Origin: Reichenbachiella faecimaris
Lineage (GTDB): Bacteria > Bacteroidota > Bacteroidia > Cytophagales > Cyclobacteriaceae
Assembly (NCBI RefSeq): GCF_900176375.1
Contig: NZ_FWYF01000005.1
Location: 62,001 to 126,000, forward strand
Reading direction: 5' to 3'
DNA length: 64,000 nucleotides
The notes beneath the pieces were generated by a model, which searched no databases, was not told the DNA's origin, and worked only from the letters and a program-made list of their open reading frames with translations. Shown here piece by piece: positions 15,288 through 24,352 of the stretch; positions within the stretch are counted from its first letter, which is position 1, and each line of letters starts with the position of its first letter. A program made the position numbers and the translations under genes.

Positions 15288-16211
15288 ATGGCTATGGATA
15301 ACCACCTTCAAAGAATTCTAACCTGTCTTATTTTTATTTTTGTTTCATTTTGTCAAGTTGCGAAAGGGCAGATGCCAGTAGAGGATCAGCAGAAATTTGA
15401 TAAGTCTATAGAATGGCTTCAAACTAATTTGGCCTACTTCTATCAGAATCCATCTACGGGTCAGTGGTGGCATAACAATTTTCTCTATAGTTCAGATAAA
15501 AAAGAGATCAATATCAAAAACTCAAGTTCTGATACACCAAATAAGACAGACAAAGATGTTTATTTTGATCGCATAGTGAACCTAAGGGATCTGGATCTAG
15601 CTTCAGTCAGAATTGAAGAGATAAGGTCGAACAAGGGGAGAATTGTAAAAGGAAAAGTGGTACATATAGACGCCATTGGCAAAACACAACGTATCCAAAA
15701 ACTCTATAATGGAGCGCCATCTTTTATGGAATTTTTTCTGCAGTTTCCTTTTCCAAAATCCGACGACAAAATGTACCTAAAAGCAGAAGATTGCAAGAGG
15801 CATTTTGAGACTGTGATAGATTTGGCTTCAAAGGTGTACCCAGCCGTAGATTCTTTAGACAATACCAATTACATTTTTGATCTGATCCCTGGCACCTATG
15901 ATGGTTCTGATCAGAGCAGGTGCGAAATAATAGAGTTATTTCCCCATTCATTAGAATTGAAATTTTATAGAGGAGCGAAGCTTTATAAAAAAAGTGTGAT
16001 CAGCTATGATGAGTCCAATCATCATTTTATTTATTGGATGGTGAATGCAGCTGGAAGTAGTCATTTTGAGCTTAATCTACATTTTCAGGATGAAATCAAT
16101 CTAGAGGCTAATGCCAAGGACTACCTGCTTAAATTCCCGAACAGCAATCAATTTTCAATTTTTGACAGGGGATCTACAGTCAATTATAACCGAACTGGAT
16201 TTAACGAGTAA
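15288..16211 (+). CDS. Secreted protein of unknown function
   Basis: 307 residues with an N-terminal signal peptide (hydrophobic CLIFIFVSFCQ, cleavage near AKG-Q, about residue 28). The start could also be the ATG two codons later. The mature part is mixed alpha/beta and rich in aromatic and charged residues, with no motif I recognise. It ends 3 bases before a membrane-anchored LuxR-type regulator, so the two are probably one transcript. Confidence 0.72.
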   Translation: MAMDNHLQRILTCLIFIFVSFCQVAKGQMPVEDQQKFDKSIEWLQTNLAYFYQNPSTGQWWHNNFLYSSDKKEINIKNSSSDTPNKTDKDVYFDRIVNLRDLDLASVRIEEIRSNKGRIVKGKVVHIDAIGKTQRIQKLYNGAPSFMEFFLQFPFPKSDDKMYLKAEDCKRHFETVIDLASKVYPAVDSLDNTNYIFDLIPGTYDGSDQSRCEIIELFPHSLELKFYRGAKLYKKSVISYDESNHHFIYWMVNAAGSSHFELNLHFQDEINLEANAKDYLLKFPNSNQFSIFDRGSTVNYNRTGFNE

Positions 16212-16214
16212 AAA

Positions 16215-16631
16215 TTGAAAAAATCAGCCATATTCATTGGGTTGAGTGTAGGACTACTACTCACACTGCTGAATGCGCTGGATTATTTCCACCTCATCCG
16301 AGTAATGTCTTTTGAGTTGTATGCAGCAGGAGTGGGCCTGCTATTCATGGTATTAGGTATATGGGCAGGTGTCAGACTGAGTGGCTCACGGAAGCAACAA
16401 CCTTTACCCAAAGTGTCACTTGAAAACGGCAAGAAAATCAATTTAAGTGACCGCGAATTAGACGTACTGATTGAGTTGAATAATGGGCTTTCAAATCAGG
16501 AGATTGCTGACAAACTTTTTGTTTCGCTCAACACGGTCAAAACCCATATCAGTAATCTTTATCTGAAACTCCATGCCAAGCGAAGGACGCAAGCTCTGGC
16601 CAAGGCCAAAGAACTCAGAATAGTAGAATAG
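16215..16631 (+). CDS. Membrane-anchored LuxR-type (GerE) transcription factor
   Basis: 138 residues. Two membrane helices (about 5-25 and 34-54) precede a C-terminal GerE/LuxR helix-turn-helix (about 75-135) with LSDRELDVLIELNNGLSNQE, IADKLFVSLNTVKTHISNLY and LHAKRRTQALAKAKEL. There is no receiver or sensor domain in between; only a short basic linker (SGSRKQQ) follows the second helix. The start codon is TTG, 3 bases after the stop of the secreted-protein gene. It could control genes while staying at the membrane, or be released by proteolysis; both are inference. Confidence 0.88.
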   Translation: MKKSAIFIGLSVGLLLTLLNALDYFHLIRVMSFELYAAGVGLLFMVLGIWAGVRLSGSRKQQPLPKVSLENGKKINLSDRELDVLIELNNGLSNQEIADKLFVSLNTVKTHISNLYLKLHAKRRTQALAKAKELRIVE

Positions 16632-16677
16632 AAGCTATTTCATACTTTCGGGTGACTCCATTATTACCATCTTCCTA

Positions 16678-16685
16678 TACTTTTG
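16678..16685 (+). promoter_or_regulatory. Putative -7 element for the DUF4199 gene
   Basis: TACTTTTG, an exact TAnnTTTG match, 24 bases before the ATG at 16709. Confidence 0.45.
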
Positions 16686-16708
16686 GCTGATCATCAATTA
16701 TGTAAAAA

Positions 16709-17221
16709 ATGAAAAATATAGCAATTAAATATGGGCTGGTTGGGTCTGTAGTTATGATGTTGGGTGTCATGCTTCCATTTTGGATTTATGGTGAAGACAT
16801 GGAATTAGGGGCAGGAGAGGTATACGGCTATGCGTCCATGATCCTTTCTCTTACAGCCATCTATTTTGGAATCAAACAGTACAAAACAGAGCTCGAAGGG
16901 GTGTTGTCTTTCAAGCAGGCATTCATATTTGGCACATTTGTGAATTTCATTGCCGCACTGGCCTTTGGTATATTTTCCTATGTACTGTACGCCTGGCTGA
17001 TGCCTGATTTTTTACAAACCTACCTGGATCATTCCATTGCCATGGTAAAAACCAACAACTCCTTGTCAGCCGAGGAAATGGAAGCAGAACTGGCTTATAT
17101 TAATAATGGAAAAGACTTATGGCTGAGTCCTGCTTTTGGAGGCTTACTTATGTTTGGTACAGTATTTCCTATTGGGTTAGTCATGACACTAATCTCCTCA
17201 TTTGCATTAAAAACTAAATAA
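16709..17221 (+). CDS. DUF4199 membrane protein
   Basis: 170 residues with four hydrophobic segments at about 8-26, 40-57, 68-93 and 143-165, and a short hydrophilic loop before the last (NNSLSAEEMEAELAYINNGK). Length, layout and the KQAFIFGTFVNFIAAL segment fit DUF4199, a Bacteroidota inner-membrane family of unknown function. It is followed after 22 bases by a VOC-family gene. Confidence 0.85.
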   Translation: MKNIAIKYGLVGSVVMMLGVMLPFWIYGEDMELGAGEVYGYASMILSLTAIYFGIKQYKTELEGVLSFKQAFIFGTFVNFIAALAFGIFSYVLYAWLMPDFLQTYLDHSIAMVKTNNSLSAEEMEAELAYINNGKDLWLSPAFGGLLMFGTVFPIGLVMTLISSFALKTK

Positions 17222-17243
17222 CCAGAAACTTAAACTTATAGAT

Positions 17244-17615
17244 ATGAAACTTGGAGCATTTTCAGTTAGTCTTAGTGTGAAAGATTTGACTAAGTCTAAA
17301 TTATTTTATGAAAACCTTGGATTCACTGTATTTGCAGGAAGCATGGAACAGAATTATCTGATCATGAAAAATGAACAAACCTTGATTGGCTTATTTCAGG
17401 GCATGTTTGAGGGGAATCTGCTTACTTTCAACCCAGGTTGGGATCAGGACGCGAATGCTTTGTCAGCTTATGACGACGTGCGAGATATTCAGAAAAAAAT
17501 GAAATCGTTAGATGCGAACTTACTTCAGGAGGCGGATGAATCTACTTCTGGCCCAGCAAGTATGACGATAGCTGACCCTGATGGCAATATGATTTTGATT
17601 GACCAGCATGTGTGA
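17244..17615 (+). CDS. VOC-superfamily (glyoxalase-like) protein
   Basis: 123 residues with one pair of beta-alpha-beta-beta-beta modules: SVSLSVKDLTKSKLFYENLGF at the start and ASMTIADPDGNMILIDQH at the end. This is the usual layout of glyoxalase/bleomycin-resistance proteins. Several proteins of this shape bind a metal and a small substrate, but the substrate is unknown. Confidence 0.9.
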   Translation: MKLGAFSVSLSVKDLTKSKLFYENLGFTVFAGSMEQNYLIMKNEQTLIGLFQGMFEGNLLTFNPGWDQDANALSAYDDVRDIQKKMKSLDANLLQEADESTSGPASMTIADPDGNMILIDQHV

Positions 17616-17660
17616 AAAAATTAGGTCAGAGTTTAAACCCTGACCTAAGCATAAATTTTT
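17614..17660. terminator. Bidirectional terminator between convergent genes
   Basis: TTAGGTCAG (17621-17629) and CTGACCTAA (17640-17648) form a 9-bp stem with a 10-nt loop that itself contains the palindrome GTTTAAAC. An A-run precedes and a T-run follows, so it can serve both the VOC gene and the DUF1573 gene. Confidence 0.8.
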
Positions 17661-17662
17661 GA

Positions 17663-18076
17663 CTAGCTATCCGTCTTTGGTAAAATATTCGTGATGATTT
17701 TAACCCGTTCGGGATTATTGGTGGCATTGCTCATGATGGTAATGACTTTATTCTGATGACCAATTTTCCCTGTGCTGTTGAAGCTTACTTCGATTTTGCT
17801 TGAGGTACCTGGAAGTACTGGTTCGCGTGGCCAGCTAGAAGCTGTACAGCCACAGGTAGTCATGACGTTGGAAATGACAACTGGGGCATTTCCAGTATTG
17901 GTGAATTCAAAGGTGTATTCAACAGATTCACCCTGCTCTATGTCGCCAAAGTCGTGAGACGTTTCAGTGAATTTGATAAATGGCCCTGGAGGGGTAGGTG
18001 CTAAAAGTTCAGCATCCTGAGCTGATGCACCAAATGAAAGACAGGCAAGTACAGCTATGGCTAATATATATTTCAT
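17663..18076 (-). CDS. DUF1573 secreted protein
   Basis: 137 residues. The signal peptide (1-19, ending ASA) is followed by a DUF1573 Ig-like domain: FTETSHDFGDIEQGESVEYTF and NTGNAPVVISNVMTTCGC with the family's conserved cysteines. DUF1573 proteins are abundant in Bacteroidota envelopes and have no firm function. It lies 36 bases downstream of the helicase gene on the same strand. Confidence 0.93.
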   Translation of the reverse strand: MKYILAIAVLACLSFGASAQDAELLAPTPPGPFIKFTETSHDFGDIEQGESVEYTFEFTNTGNAPVVISNVMTTCGCTASSWPREPVLPGTSSKIEVSFNSTGKIGHQNKVITIMSNATNNPERVKIITNILPKTDS

Positions 18077-18112
18077 TGCTAGTTTTTTAGTTGTTTGCTA
18101 CTTAACGTAATT

Positions 18113-19510
18113 CTAAAAGAATTTGGTGTCAAAGTTAACCAGAAAAAGTTCATTTTTTGCTCGGGTGATGGCTGTATAAGTCCAGCGAATAAAGTCATTG
18201 TCGATTTCAGCCTCTCCCAAATACCCCTGATCCACAAATACGGCATCCCATTGCCCACCCTGACTTTTGTGGCATGTCAGTGCATAAGCGTACTTCACTT
18301 GAAGGGCATTAAGATATTTGTCTTCTTTCATGGCTTCCTTTTGTTGTTTTTTAGGCAAGTCCATGTAGTCAATCAATACACTTTTGTAGAGTGCCTGATT
18401 TTGCTCTTGTGTGAGGGCTGGGGTATAGCTATGCAACCCATCCAAAATAATCTTGGCTTCAAATGGTGCTGCATCAGGATAATCCGTCAACCTGATTTCC
18501 ACATCTGCAAACCTTAATCCGTGCAATTCTTCAGTCTTTTTGATTTTCAATATCTCCATAAAATCCCCATTGGCCAAAAAACCAGAGGGCACCTGATCTG
18601 TTGCGAAATTGTAGTTGTTTCGAGAAATCATGAGCAAGTCACCTGCATCCAATTCATCTTCCTTATAGAAGAGAGTATTTCGAATGTAGTGGTTGTACAT
18701 CACAGCATTCTTGTTGGATCTGCAGATGATTAGCGTGTTTTCCAGACCATATTTGTCATGGGCGTATCTCAGTCCATCCTCCAGTCGCTCACCAGTCATC
18801 CTATAGATGTCTTTGTGAGACTTGGTATCAAAATGAACTTGTTTCTCTTTTTGAAAGAGACTGTTTCTTAAACTGGTGGCATTGAGTAAAATTCCACTGT
18901 TTTCTGCTTGTCGGGTGATTTCTGTTAGCACACTTTCAATGGTATCCAATTGGTATATGTCAGACAAGTGTTCCCGATCCAGAGCCATGCTCTTTTCCTG
19001 ATGTACAGGAGGAAGTTGGGCTGTATCTCCTACCAGGAGCAGCTTGTTGCCGTCTTTTTCAAAAACATATTGAATCAAATCGTTCAACAAGCTTTTATTC
19101 TTGTAGTCAGCTTCTGAGCTTATCATTGATGCCTCATCTACAATGAAAATCGTATTGGATTGATAATTTTTAGTTTGACTAAATACAGGCCCAGTAGATT
19201 CTTGGCTTGATTTGGCTTTATAGATCCGTTTGTGAATGGTAAATGCTGTTCGTTTGGCGTACTGACTAATTACTTTGGCTGCACGTCCTGTAGGGGCCAG
19301 TAGCACAAATTTGTAATTGAAAAGTGGAAGCACCTTAACCAAGGTGGCTACTATAGAAGTTTTACCAGTACCCGCGTAGCCTTTGAGGATCATGGTAGGC
19401 TTAGCTGTTTTGGCTGCGACAAACTGGTCGATTGCTAAGAAGGCCTTGGCTTGGCTTTCCGTAGGCTGATGCTCAAATTTGTTTCTTAATATTTCGGAAG
19501 GTAGTGGCAA
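18113..19510 (-). CDS. RecD/Dda-like superfamily 1 DNA helicase
   Basis: 465 residues. Walker A GYAGTGKT is at 44-51, LAPTGRAAK at about 71-79, the DEAS Walker B (FIVDEASM) at 122-129, and VGDTAQLPP follows. The C-terminal UvrD_C_2-type region has LTCHKSQGGQWDAVFVDQG and TAITRAKNELFLVN. It resembles the short RecD2/Dda helicases that act 5' to 3' on single-stranded DNA, without the RecD2 N-terminal HhH region. It is divergent from a NUDIX gene with a 42-base gap. Confidence 0.9.
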   Translation of the reverse strand: MPLPSEILRNKFEHQPTESQAKAFLAIDQFVAAKTAKPTMILKGYAGTGKTSIVATLVKVLPLFNYKFVLLAPTGRAAKVISQYAKRTAFTIHKRIYKAKSSQESTGPVFSQTKNYQSNTIFIVDEASMISSEADYKNKSLLNDLIQYVFEKDGNKLLLVGDTAQLPPVHQEKSMALDREHLSDIYQLDTIESVLTEITRQAENSGILLNATSLRNSLFQKEKQVHFDTKSHKDIYRMTGERLEDGLRYAHDKYGLENTLIICRSNKNAVMYNHYIRNTLFYKEDELDAGDLLMISRNNYNFATDQVPSGFLANGDFMEILKIKKTEELHGLRFADVEIRLTDYPDAAPFEAKIILDGLHSYTPALTQEQNQALYKSVLIDYMDLPKKQQKEAMKEDKYLNALQVKYAYALTCHKSQGGQWDAVFVDQGYLGEAEIDNDFIRWTYTAITRAKNELFLVNFDTKFF

Positions 19511-19552
19511 TTGTATTTGATTAATTTAGCACAAGTATAGCCACCTCATAGA

Positions 19553-20044
19553 ATGGGATCAGAAGAAATCAAAAGTATTTTTGGAAATAAAGTCCGAGTA
19601 CGCGTGATGGGTGTTTTAGTACAGGATCAGTGTGTCTTGTTATTGAATCATTCGGGGTTAAATGATGAAGACGAACTTTGGCTGCCACCTGGAGGAGGAG
19701 TGGAGTTTGGGGAACATTCTAAAGAAGCCTTAATCAGAGAATTTAAGGAAGAGGTAAATATTCCTGTAAAAATTTGTGACTTTTTAGGAGTCAATGAATT
19801 TATAAGTGACGAATTGCATGCTGTAGAACTATTCTTTGTGGTGGAGCAAATCGGTGGTAAATTACGACTAGGTGATGATCCTGAAATGAGTGGTAATTCT
19901 ATTTTGAAAGAGGCTCGTTGGATGAATATTCAAAGCTTGAAACAAATGAACAAAAACTGCCTGCATGGGCTGTTTCACGGCATTGAATCTTTAGACGATC
20001 TATTTGATAAACAGGGATTTTTTAATATTGGAAATAATCCTTAA
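19553..20044 (+). CDS. NUDIX hydrolase
   Basis: 163 residues with one NUDIX domain. The Nudix box (GGGVEFGEHSKEALIREF, then KEEVNI) is at about 46-69 and has the GX5EX7REUXEEXGU pattern apart from a final Gly-to-Asn change. Substrates of this superfamily are nucleoside diphosphates linked to other groups; the actual one cannot be told from sequence. Confidence 0.9.
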   Translation: MGSEEIKSIFGNKVRVRVMGVLVQDQCVLLLNHSGLNDEDELWLPPGGGVEFGEHSKEALIREFKEEVNIPVKICDFLGVNEFISDELHAVELFFVVEQIGGKLRLGDDPEMSGNSILKEARWMNIQSLKQMNKNCLHGLFHGIESLDDLFDKQGFFNIGNNP

Positions 20045-20112
20045 AATAGCATTTGCTTAAAGCAGAATTACTCTAAAAAATATTTATACTTGCAAAAAAT
20101 CGAAATTCAAGC

Positions 20113-20703
20113 ATGGAGAAGACAAGAATAATCTCAATCAGTTTTTTAGTCCTATCGCTTTTGTTGGCGGGCTTTTTAGGTAATAGCATTTTTAAGTCAA
20201 TTGACGATGCCGATAAAATCGCTAGAATGGAAGATCAAATCAAAAACAAATTGATGATGATCAGAGAAGCTCAGATTGGATATCAGGCTGTCAATGGACA
20301 ATATACAAGTGACTGGGACAAATTGAAAAGTTTCATTGATTCAGGTCAGTTTTATTTAACTTCTAGAATTGAAACGATCCATCAGTTGTCTTATGGTGCT
20401 GATAGTGTGGTTGTAGAAATAGACACATTAGGAACTGTGGCAGTGAGGGATTCACTATTCTCAGCAGCAAAATATCCTAACTTTGATTTGGCCACATTGG
20501 ACATTGTTCCTGGTACTACAGATAAGAAATTTGCTATGTGGGCAGACAAAATCGAAAAGAGTAATGTGAGAGTGGATGTAGTAGAGGTTTGGAATACTGC
20601 CCCTTATGATCCAAGGAGAAAAGAAGACAATGAAGCTAGAACCAAAAAACCTTTGAGGTTTGGATCTAGAACAAGTATCACTACAGCTGGAAACTGGGAA
20701 TAA
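20113..20703 (+). CDS. Membrane-anchored protein upstream of DUF3822/coaD, function unknown
   Basis: 196 residues. One N-terminal membrane helix (about 7-27) precedes a short coiled-coil-like stretch (DADKIARMEDQIKNKLMMIR) and a soluble domain that includes YQAVNGQYTSDWDKLKSFID, reminiscent of pilin-like proteins after their N-terminal helix. I do not recognise a named family. The order unknown protein - DUF3822 - coaD fits an operon with an 8-base gap to the next gene. Confidence 0.75.
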   Translation: MEKTRIISISFLVLSLLLAGFLGNSIFKSIDDADKIARMEDQIKNKLMMIREAQIGYQAVNGQYTSDWDKLKSFIDSGQFYLTSRIETIHQLSYGADSVVVEIDTLGTVAVRDSLFSAAKYPNFDLATLDIVPGTTDKKFAMWADKIEKSNVRVDVVEVWNTAPYDPRRKEDNEARTKKPLRFGSRTSITTAGNWE

Positions 20704-20711
20704 CAAAAGAT

Positions 20712-21602
20712 TTGGAAGCTATACATAGCGCAACATACAAACTGGTAAAAAGAATCAAAGACAGTAATTTTGATGTGGATCAACTGCATCATTACTGTCT
20801 TTCGATGCAAATAGGGATTCGTGATTTTCAAATGAGCGTCACAGATACCCGCAATGACACTTGTCTGATGGTGGAGGATTATATCCTTCAGGATGTGAAG
20901 ACAATCAATGCAAGATTGCAGGTTCTGGCCAAATTATTTGAGAATCATCACCTGCTTATGGCAGGATTTTGGGATTCGATCAAACTATCACTTAAGAGTC
21001 ACAAATTTTCTTTGGTTCCTGCCTCTCACTTCGTGGAGGACTCAGTCAGAGATTACTTATTACTCAACTGCACGATCAATGACGCCGTAGAAGGGGAATA
21101 TACATACAAGCACTCTTCGTCCAATGTTGTAAATGCTTTTGCTGGCGATAAGCGATTGGTGAATTGGATCAACTCATTGTATCCTAACAAAGAAATTGAA
21201 GTTATTCATCAAGGGAGTGCCTTGATTGAAGGTATTTTGAAACACAATACTCAGAGCGACGAAAAAATAGTGTACTGTATTCTTGACAGAGGTATCATGC
21301 ACATATTCGTATCTGAAAATCACAAGCTTCATTATTACAACCAATTTTCCATCAAGGAGGCTAAGGACTATGTGAAGTACCTGATGATGGTGTTCAAAGA
21401 GTTTAATTTGAACCAAAGAACACAAAAGGTAATTTTGTGGGGAAATATTTCACAGGGATCAGATCATCATAAGTTATTCTCTAAGTACATTGGAGGCATT
21501 GCTTTTGGTAAGCGCCCTTCAAATTTGAAATTCAATTATCACTTCGACGAACTCTCTGATCATCAGTATTTTGATTTGTTGAGTATCTACCTTTGTGACT
21601 AA
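20712..21602 (+). CDS. DUF3822 protein
   Basis: 296 residues from a TTG at 20712. The first ATG downstream would lose the conserved YKLVKRIKDSNFD start region, so TTG is preferred. The sequence fits DUF3822, a Bacteroidota family usually next to coaD and thought to have an actin-like (ASKHA) fold. Visible features are LSMQIGIRDFQMSV, a central VYCILDRGIMHIFV strand pair and VILWGNISQGSDHH near the end. The role is unknown; the coaD neighbourhood hints at coenzyme A metabolism, but that is only context. Confidence 0.8.
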   Translation: MEAIHSATYKLVKRIKDSNFDVDQLHHYCLSMQIGIRDFQMSVTDTRNDTCLMVEDYILQDVKTINARLQVLAKLFENHHLLMAGFWDSIKLSLKSHKFSLVPASHFVEDSVRDYLLLNCTINDAVEGEYTYKHSSSNVVNAFAGDKRLVNWINSLYPNKEIEVIHQGSALIEGILKHNTQSDEKIVYCILDRGIMHIFVSENHKLHYYNQFSIKEAKDYVKYLMMVFKEFNLNQRTQKVILWGNISQGSDHHKLFSKYIGGIAFGKRPSNLKFNYHFDELSDHQYFDLLSIYLCD

Positions 21603-21612
21603 ATCTAAAGCC

Positions 21613-22071
21613 ATGCCGGACAAAAAAATTGCTCTTTTCCCGGGTTCATTCGACCCGTTTACTAAAGGGCATCAGGATATTGTACGTCGTGCGCTCAAAC
21701 TATTCGATGAGGTAGTAGTTGCCATTGGTTACAACAGTGCCAAGTCTCGATACTTCGAAGTAGAGTACATGGTAGAAAGAATAAAATCTGCATTTTCTCC
21801 AGAAGAAAGTGTGTCTGTAATCGTTTATAATGAGCTGACAGCAGATTTGGCCAAAAAGACTGATGCATTATTCCTAATTAGAGGATTGAGAAATACCACG
21901 GATTTCGAATACGAGAACAGTATCTCTCAGGTGAATAGATATCTGAATGACAAACTAGAGACTGTATTTTTGATTACATCTCCAGATTATGCACACATCA
22001 GCTCTACGATCATTCGAGAGGTGCATAAATATGACGGAGATATAAGTCCGTTTATTCCTTACGAGCTTTAG
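21613..22071 (+). CDS. coaD: Phosphopantetheine adenylyltransferase CoaD
   Basis: Fourth step of coenzyme A synthesis: adenylates 4'-phosphopantetheine. From ATG 21613 the product is 152 residues, normal for CoaD. Motifs: FPGSFDPFTKGH with the T/HxGH site at residues 9-20, LIRGLRNTTDFEYE near 86-99, and the ISSTIIRE segment near 123-130. An earlier in-frame GTG (21595) overlaps the DUF3822 stop and would add six residues; the ATG is preferred. Its 3' end overlaps the convergent NUDIX gene by 4 bases. Confidence 0.97.
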   Translation: MPDKKIALFPGSFDPFTKGHQDIVRRALKLFDEVVVAIGYNSAKSRYFEVEYMVERIKSAFSPEESVSVIVYNELTADLAKKTDALFLIRGLRNTTDFEYENSISQVNRYLNDKLETVFLITSPDYAHISSTIIREVHKYDGDISPFIPYEL

Positions 22072-22742
22072 GCTTCCTGCAAAAGCTTACGATACTTTTC
22101 TACTACTCGTCCAATGGTTTTGAATGAATGTAGCATGGCCACATCCACTTCATTATCAGTCATCCATACGGTCTTCTGGATGTTTTCTTCCTTCTGAGGT
22201 TTCATTTGGCTGTCGTCCAGACAAGTCATTCTATACCAAGTGGTTTTCTTTAGTACGTATTTTTTGTTTCGAATGTAAGTGTGCCAGGTCGAACAAATTT
22301 TTTCTTCTAGTTGTACTCTGACGCCCGTTTCTTCTTCTACTTCCCTAACTGCGCCTTCGTGCTTTTTTTCCTTCTTTTCTAGTTTTCCTTTTGGGATATC
22401 CCAAAGATCATTTCTTAGGATCATTAAGATCTTACCCTCTTTCTCAACCACTCCACCTGCGGCCTGCACAATGTCAAATTTAGATTTTAGGTATTGCTGA
22501 GCTTTTACTTTGTTTTTAACCCTGATTTCAATCTGCTTAATCTTGTTGTATTTTTTGTCCGTCATGATGTGGAGCAGACGGTTAATGGCCTCATTAGATT
22601 TTTCCTTGATCAGGACTTTGCCTTTAAGTTTAATGGCTTGGATGTCATCTATGTCACTGTCCAAAACCACATCGAACTTTTTGTTAGACTCGCGTTCTCT
22701 GTCACGAATCCTTACAGGAATATCGTTAATATATATTTTCAT
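22068..22742 (-). CDS. NUDIX hydrolase with an N-terminal extension
   Basis: 224 residues. The first 95 or so form a separate charged alpha/beta region (MKIYINDIPVRIRDRE, then DDIQAIKLKGKVLIKEK). The NUDIX domain follows (about 95-200) with DLWDIPKGKLEKKEKKHEG, then AVREVEEETGV, a complete Nudix box. This two-part layout is common in Bacteroidota; the function of the N-terminal part is unknown. Confidence 0.88.
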   Translation of the reverse strand: MKIYINDIPVRIRDRERESNKKFDVVLDSDIDDIQAIKLKGKVLIKEKSNEAINRLLHIMTDKKYNKIKQIEIRVKNKVKAQQYLKSKFDIVQAAGGVVEKEGKILMILRNDLWDIPKGKLEKKEKKHEGAVREVEEETGVRVQLEEKICSTWHTYIRNKKYVLKKTTWYRMTCLDDSQMKPQKEENIQKTVWMTDNEVDVAMLHSFKTIGRVVEKYRKLLQEA

Positions 22743-22874
22743 TTATATAAAAGTACTTGGCGAACATGGATAAAAAATCCTGAGATTCACAATTTCGATG
22801 ATTAATTTTTCTTCAATTTTTAGAATTCATTCTTTCAACGAAATCTTGATTTAAAATATTACTAATTTCGCCAC

Positions 22875-23525
22875 ATGACGAACAATGAATCAAATCTTCC
22901 GCTAAGTGCACAAATTGCTACCGAATTATTAGAAATCAAGGCTATCAAACTGCAACCTAAGGATCCATTTACCTGGGCTTCAGGATGGAAGTCTCCGATT
23001 TATTGCGACAATCGCATGACCCTTTCATACCCGTCATTGCGGACTTTGATCAAAAATGCGTACGTAAAGGAAATCAAGTCCAGATACCCTGAAACGGAGA
23101 TTATAGCTGGAGTTGCCACGGCAGGAATCCCTCAAGGTGCTTTGATTGCAGAAGAAATGGGATTGCCATTCATCTATGTTAGAGACAAAGCCAAATCACA
23201 TGGTCGCACGAATCAAATAGAAGGACAAGTGCAACCAGGTAAAAAAGTGTTCGTAGTAGAGGATCTGATTTCAACAGGAGGAAGTTCGATTAAGGCGATT
23301 GAGGCATTAAGAGAAGCTGGGATGAAAGTGCTTGGTTTGGGCGCTATTTTTACTTATGGCTTTCCACATGCAGATAGAAACCTGATGCAAGCCAAAGTAC
23401 CTTACTTTACCTTGTCGGATTATCATTCCTTACTCGATATTGCAGTCTCTTCCAATTTGATAAAAAGTGAGGAACTAGATTCGCTCAACTCATGGAGAAT
23501 GGAACCAGAGAACTGGAGAGGATAA
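22875..23525 (+). CDS. pyrE: Orotate phosphoribosyltransferase PyrE
   Basis: 216 residues; transfers orotate to PRPP in pyrimidine synthesis. The PRPP-binding loop is VFVVEDLISTGGSSIKAIEA (about 125-144), the substrate region FTWASGWKSPIYCDNR is near 37-52, and VRDKAKSHGRTNQIEG supplies the flexible basic loop. The gene stands alone and is divergent from the NUDIX gene with a 132-base gap. Confidence 0.97.
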   Translation: MTNNESNLPLSAQIATELLEIKAIKLQPKDPFTWASGWKSPIYCDNRMTLSYPSLRTLIKNAYVKEIKSRYPETEIIAGVATAGIPQGALIAEEMGLPFIYVRDKAKSHGRTNQIEGQVQPGKKVFVVEDLISTGGSSIKAIEALREAGMKVLGLGAIFTYGFPHADRNLMQAKVPYFTLSDYHSLLDIAVSSNLIKSEELDSLNSWRMEPENWRG

Positions 23526-23590
23526 GCTAAGTTCGAAGTCTAAGTGATAAGTTTATAAAATAGTAACTTTAAGTTTTCTACTTTCAACTC

Positions 23591-24352
23591 CTAATACTTC
23601 TCCATTACACCTAGTCCGAATAATGCAAAATCATATTTGACTGGATCGTGAGGGTCTAATCTCCTCAAGTTATTACTGAGTTCAAGAGCTGCTCGCCAGT
23701 CTGTCTGCTTTCTTTGAAGTACCCCAAGTCTTTTGGCTACTCGTTCTACATGAACATCTAATGGGCAGATCAACTGGGATGGTTTTATTGTATTCCAGAT
23801 GCCAAAATCTACTCCTTTATTGTCTTTTCTCACCATCCATCTCAGGTACATATTTAGTCGCTTGCAAGCTGACTTACGAGCTGGTGTAGCTACATGCTTC
23901 TTTGTCCGGTCAGGCGCATTGGGATGGGTAAATAATGCACGATGAAAATTGATCAGATAGGCCTCCATGTTACTGGTTTGCCCAGAGGTAAATGCGATTT
24001 CCAATGAATCGTGTTTTTGATAATGGGATTTTAAAAAGTCAATAAAAAAGAGTGTGTCTGTGGGATTGAAGGTTCTGTGTTTGAATGCGAGAAATTTTCT
24101 GAGATCATTTTCTTCGTGATTGATTATAAAGTCATGAGGTGCATGCTCCATCATCTGCATCAGTTCATTGCCTTTGTTGATGATCGTTTTGCGCTGCCCC
24201 CAAGCGAGTGTAGCTGCAAATAGCCCGGCGATTTCTATGTCCTGCTTTTTTGTGAATTGATGAGGGATGGATATGGGATCTTCAGAAATGAAAGAAGGCT
24301 GATTGTAAAGCGCTACTTTCTCATCCAAAAAAACTTTCAGATCATTCCTCAT
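23591..24352 (-). CDS. TIGR02757 / DUF2400 protein
   Basis: 253 residues matching the TIGR02757 family: FAATLAWGQRKTIINKG near 49-65 and, at the C terminus, LDVHVERVAKRLGVLQRKQT and LDPHDPVKYDFALFGLG. The C-terminal part resembles the helix-hairpin-helix/GPD layout of base-excision glycosylases, but I see no clear catalytic Lys/Asp pair, so a glycosylase role is only a guess. Third gene of a minus-strand operon; its start overlaps the LysM gene by 11 bases. Confidence 0.88.
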   Translation of the reverse strand: MRNDLKVFLDEKVALYNQPSFISEDPISIPHQFTKKQDIEIAGLFAATLAWGQRKTIINKGNELMQMMEHAPHDFIINHEENDLRKFLAFKHRTFNPTDTLFFIDFLKSHYQKHDSLEIAFTSGQTSNMEAYLINFHRALFTHPNAPDRTKKHVATPARKSACKRLNMYLRWMVRKDNKGVDFGIWNTIKPSQLICPLDVHVERVAKRLGVLQRKQTDWRAALELSNNLRRLDPHDPVKYDFALFGLGVMEKY

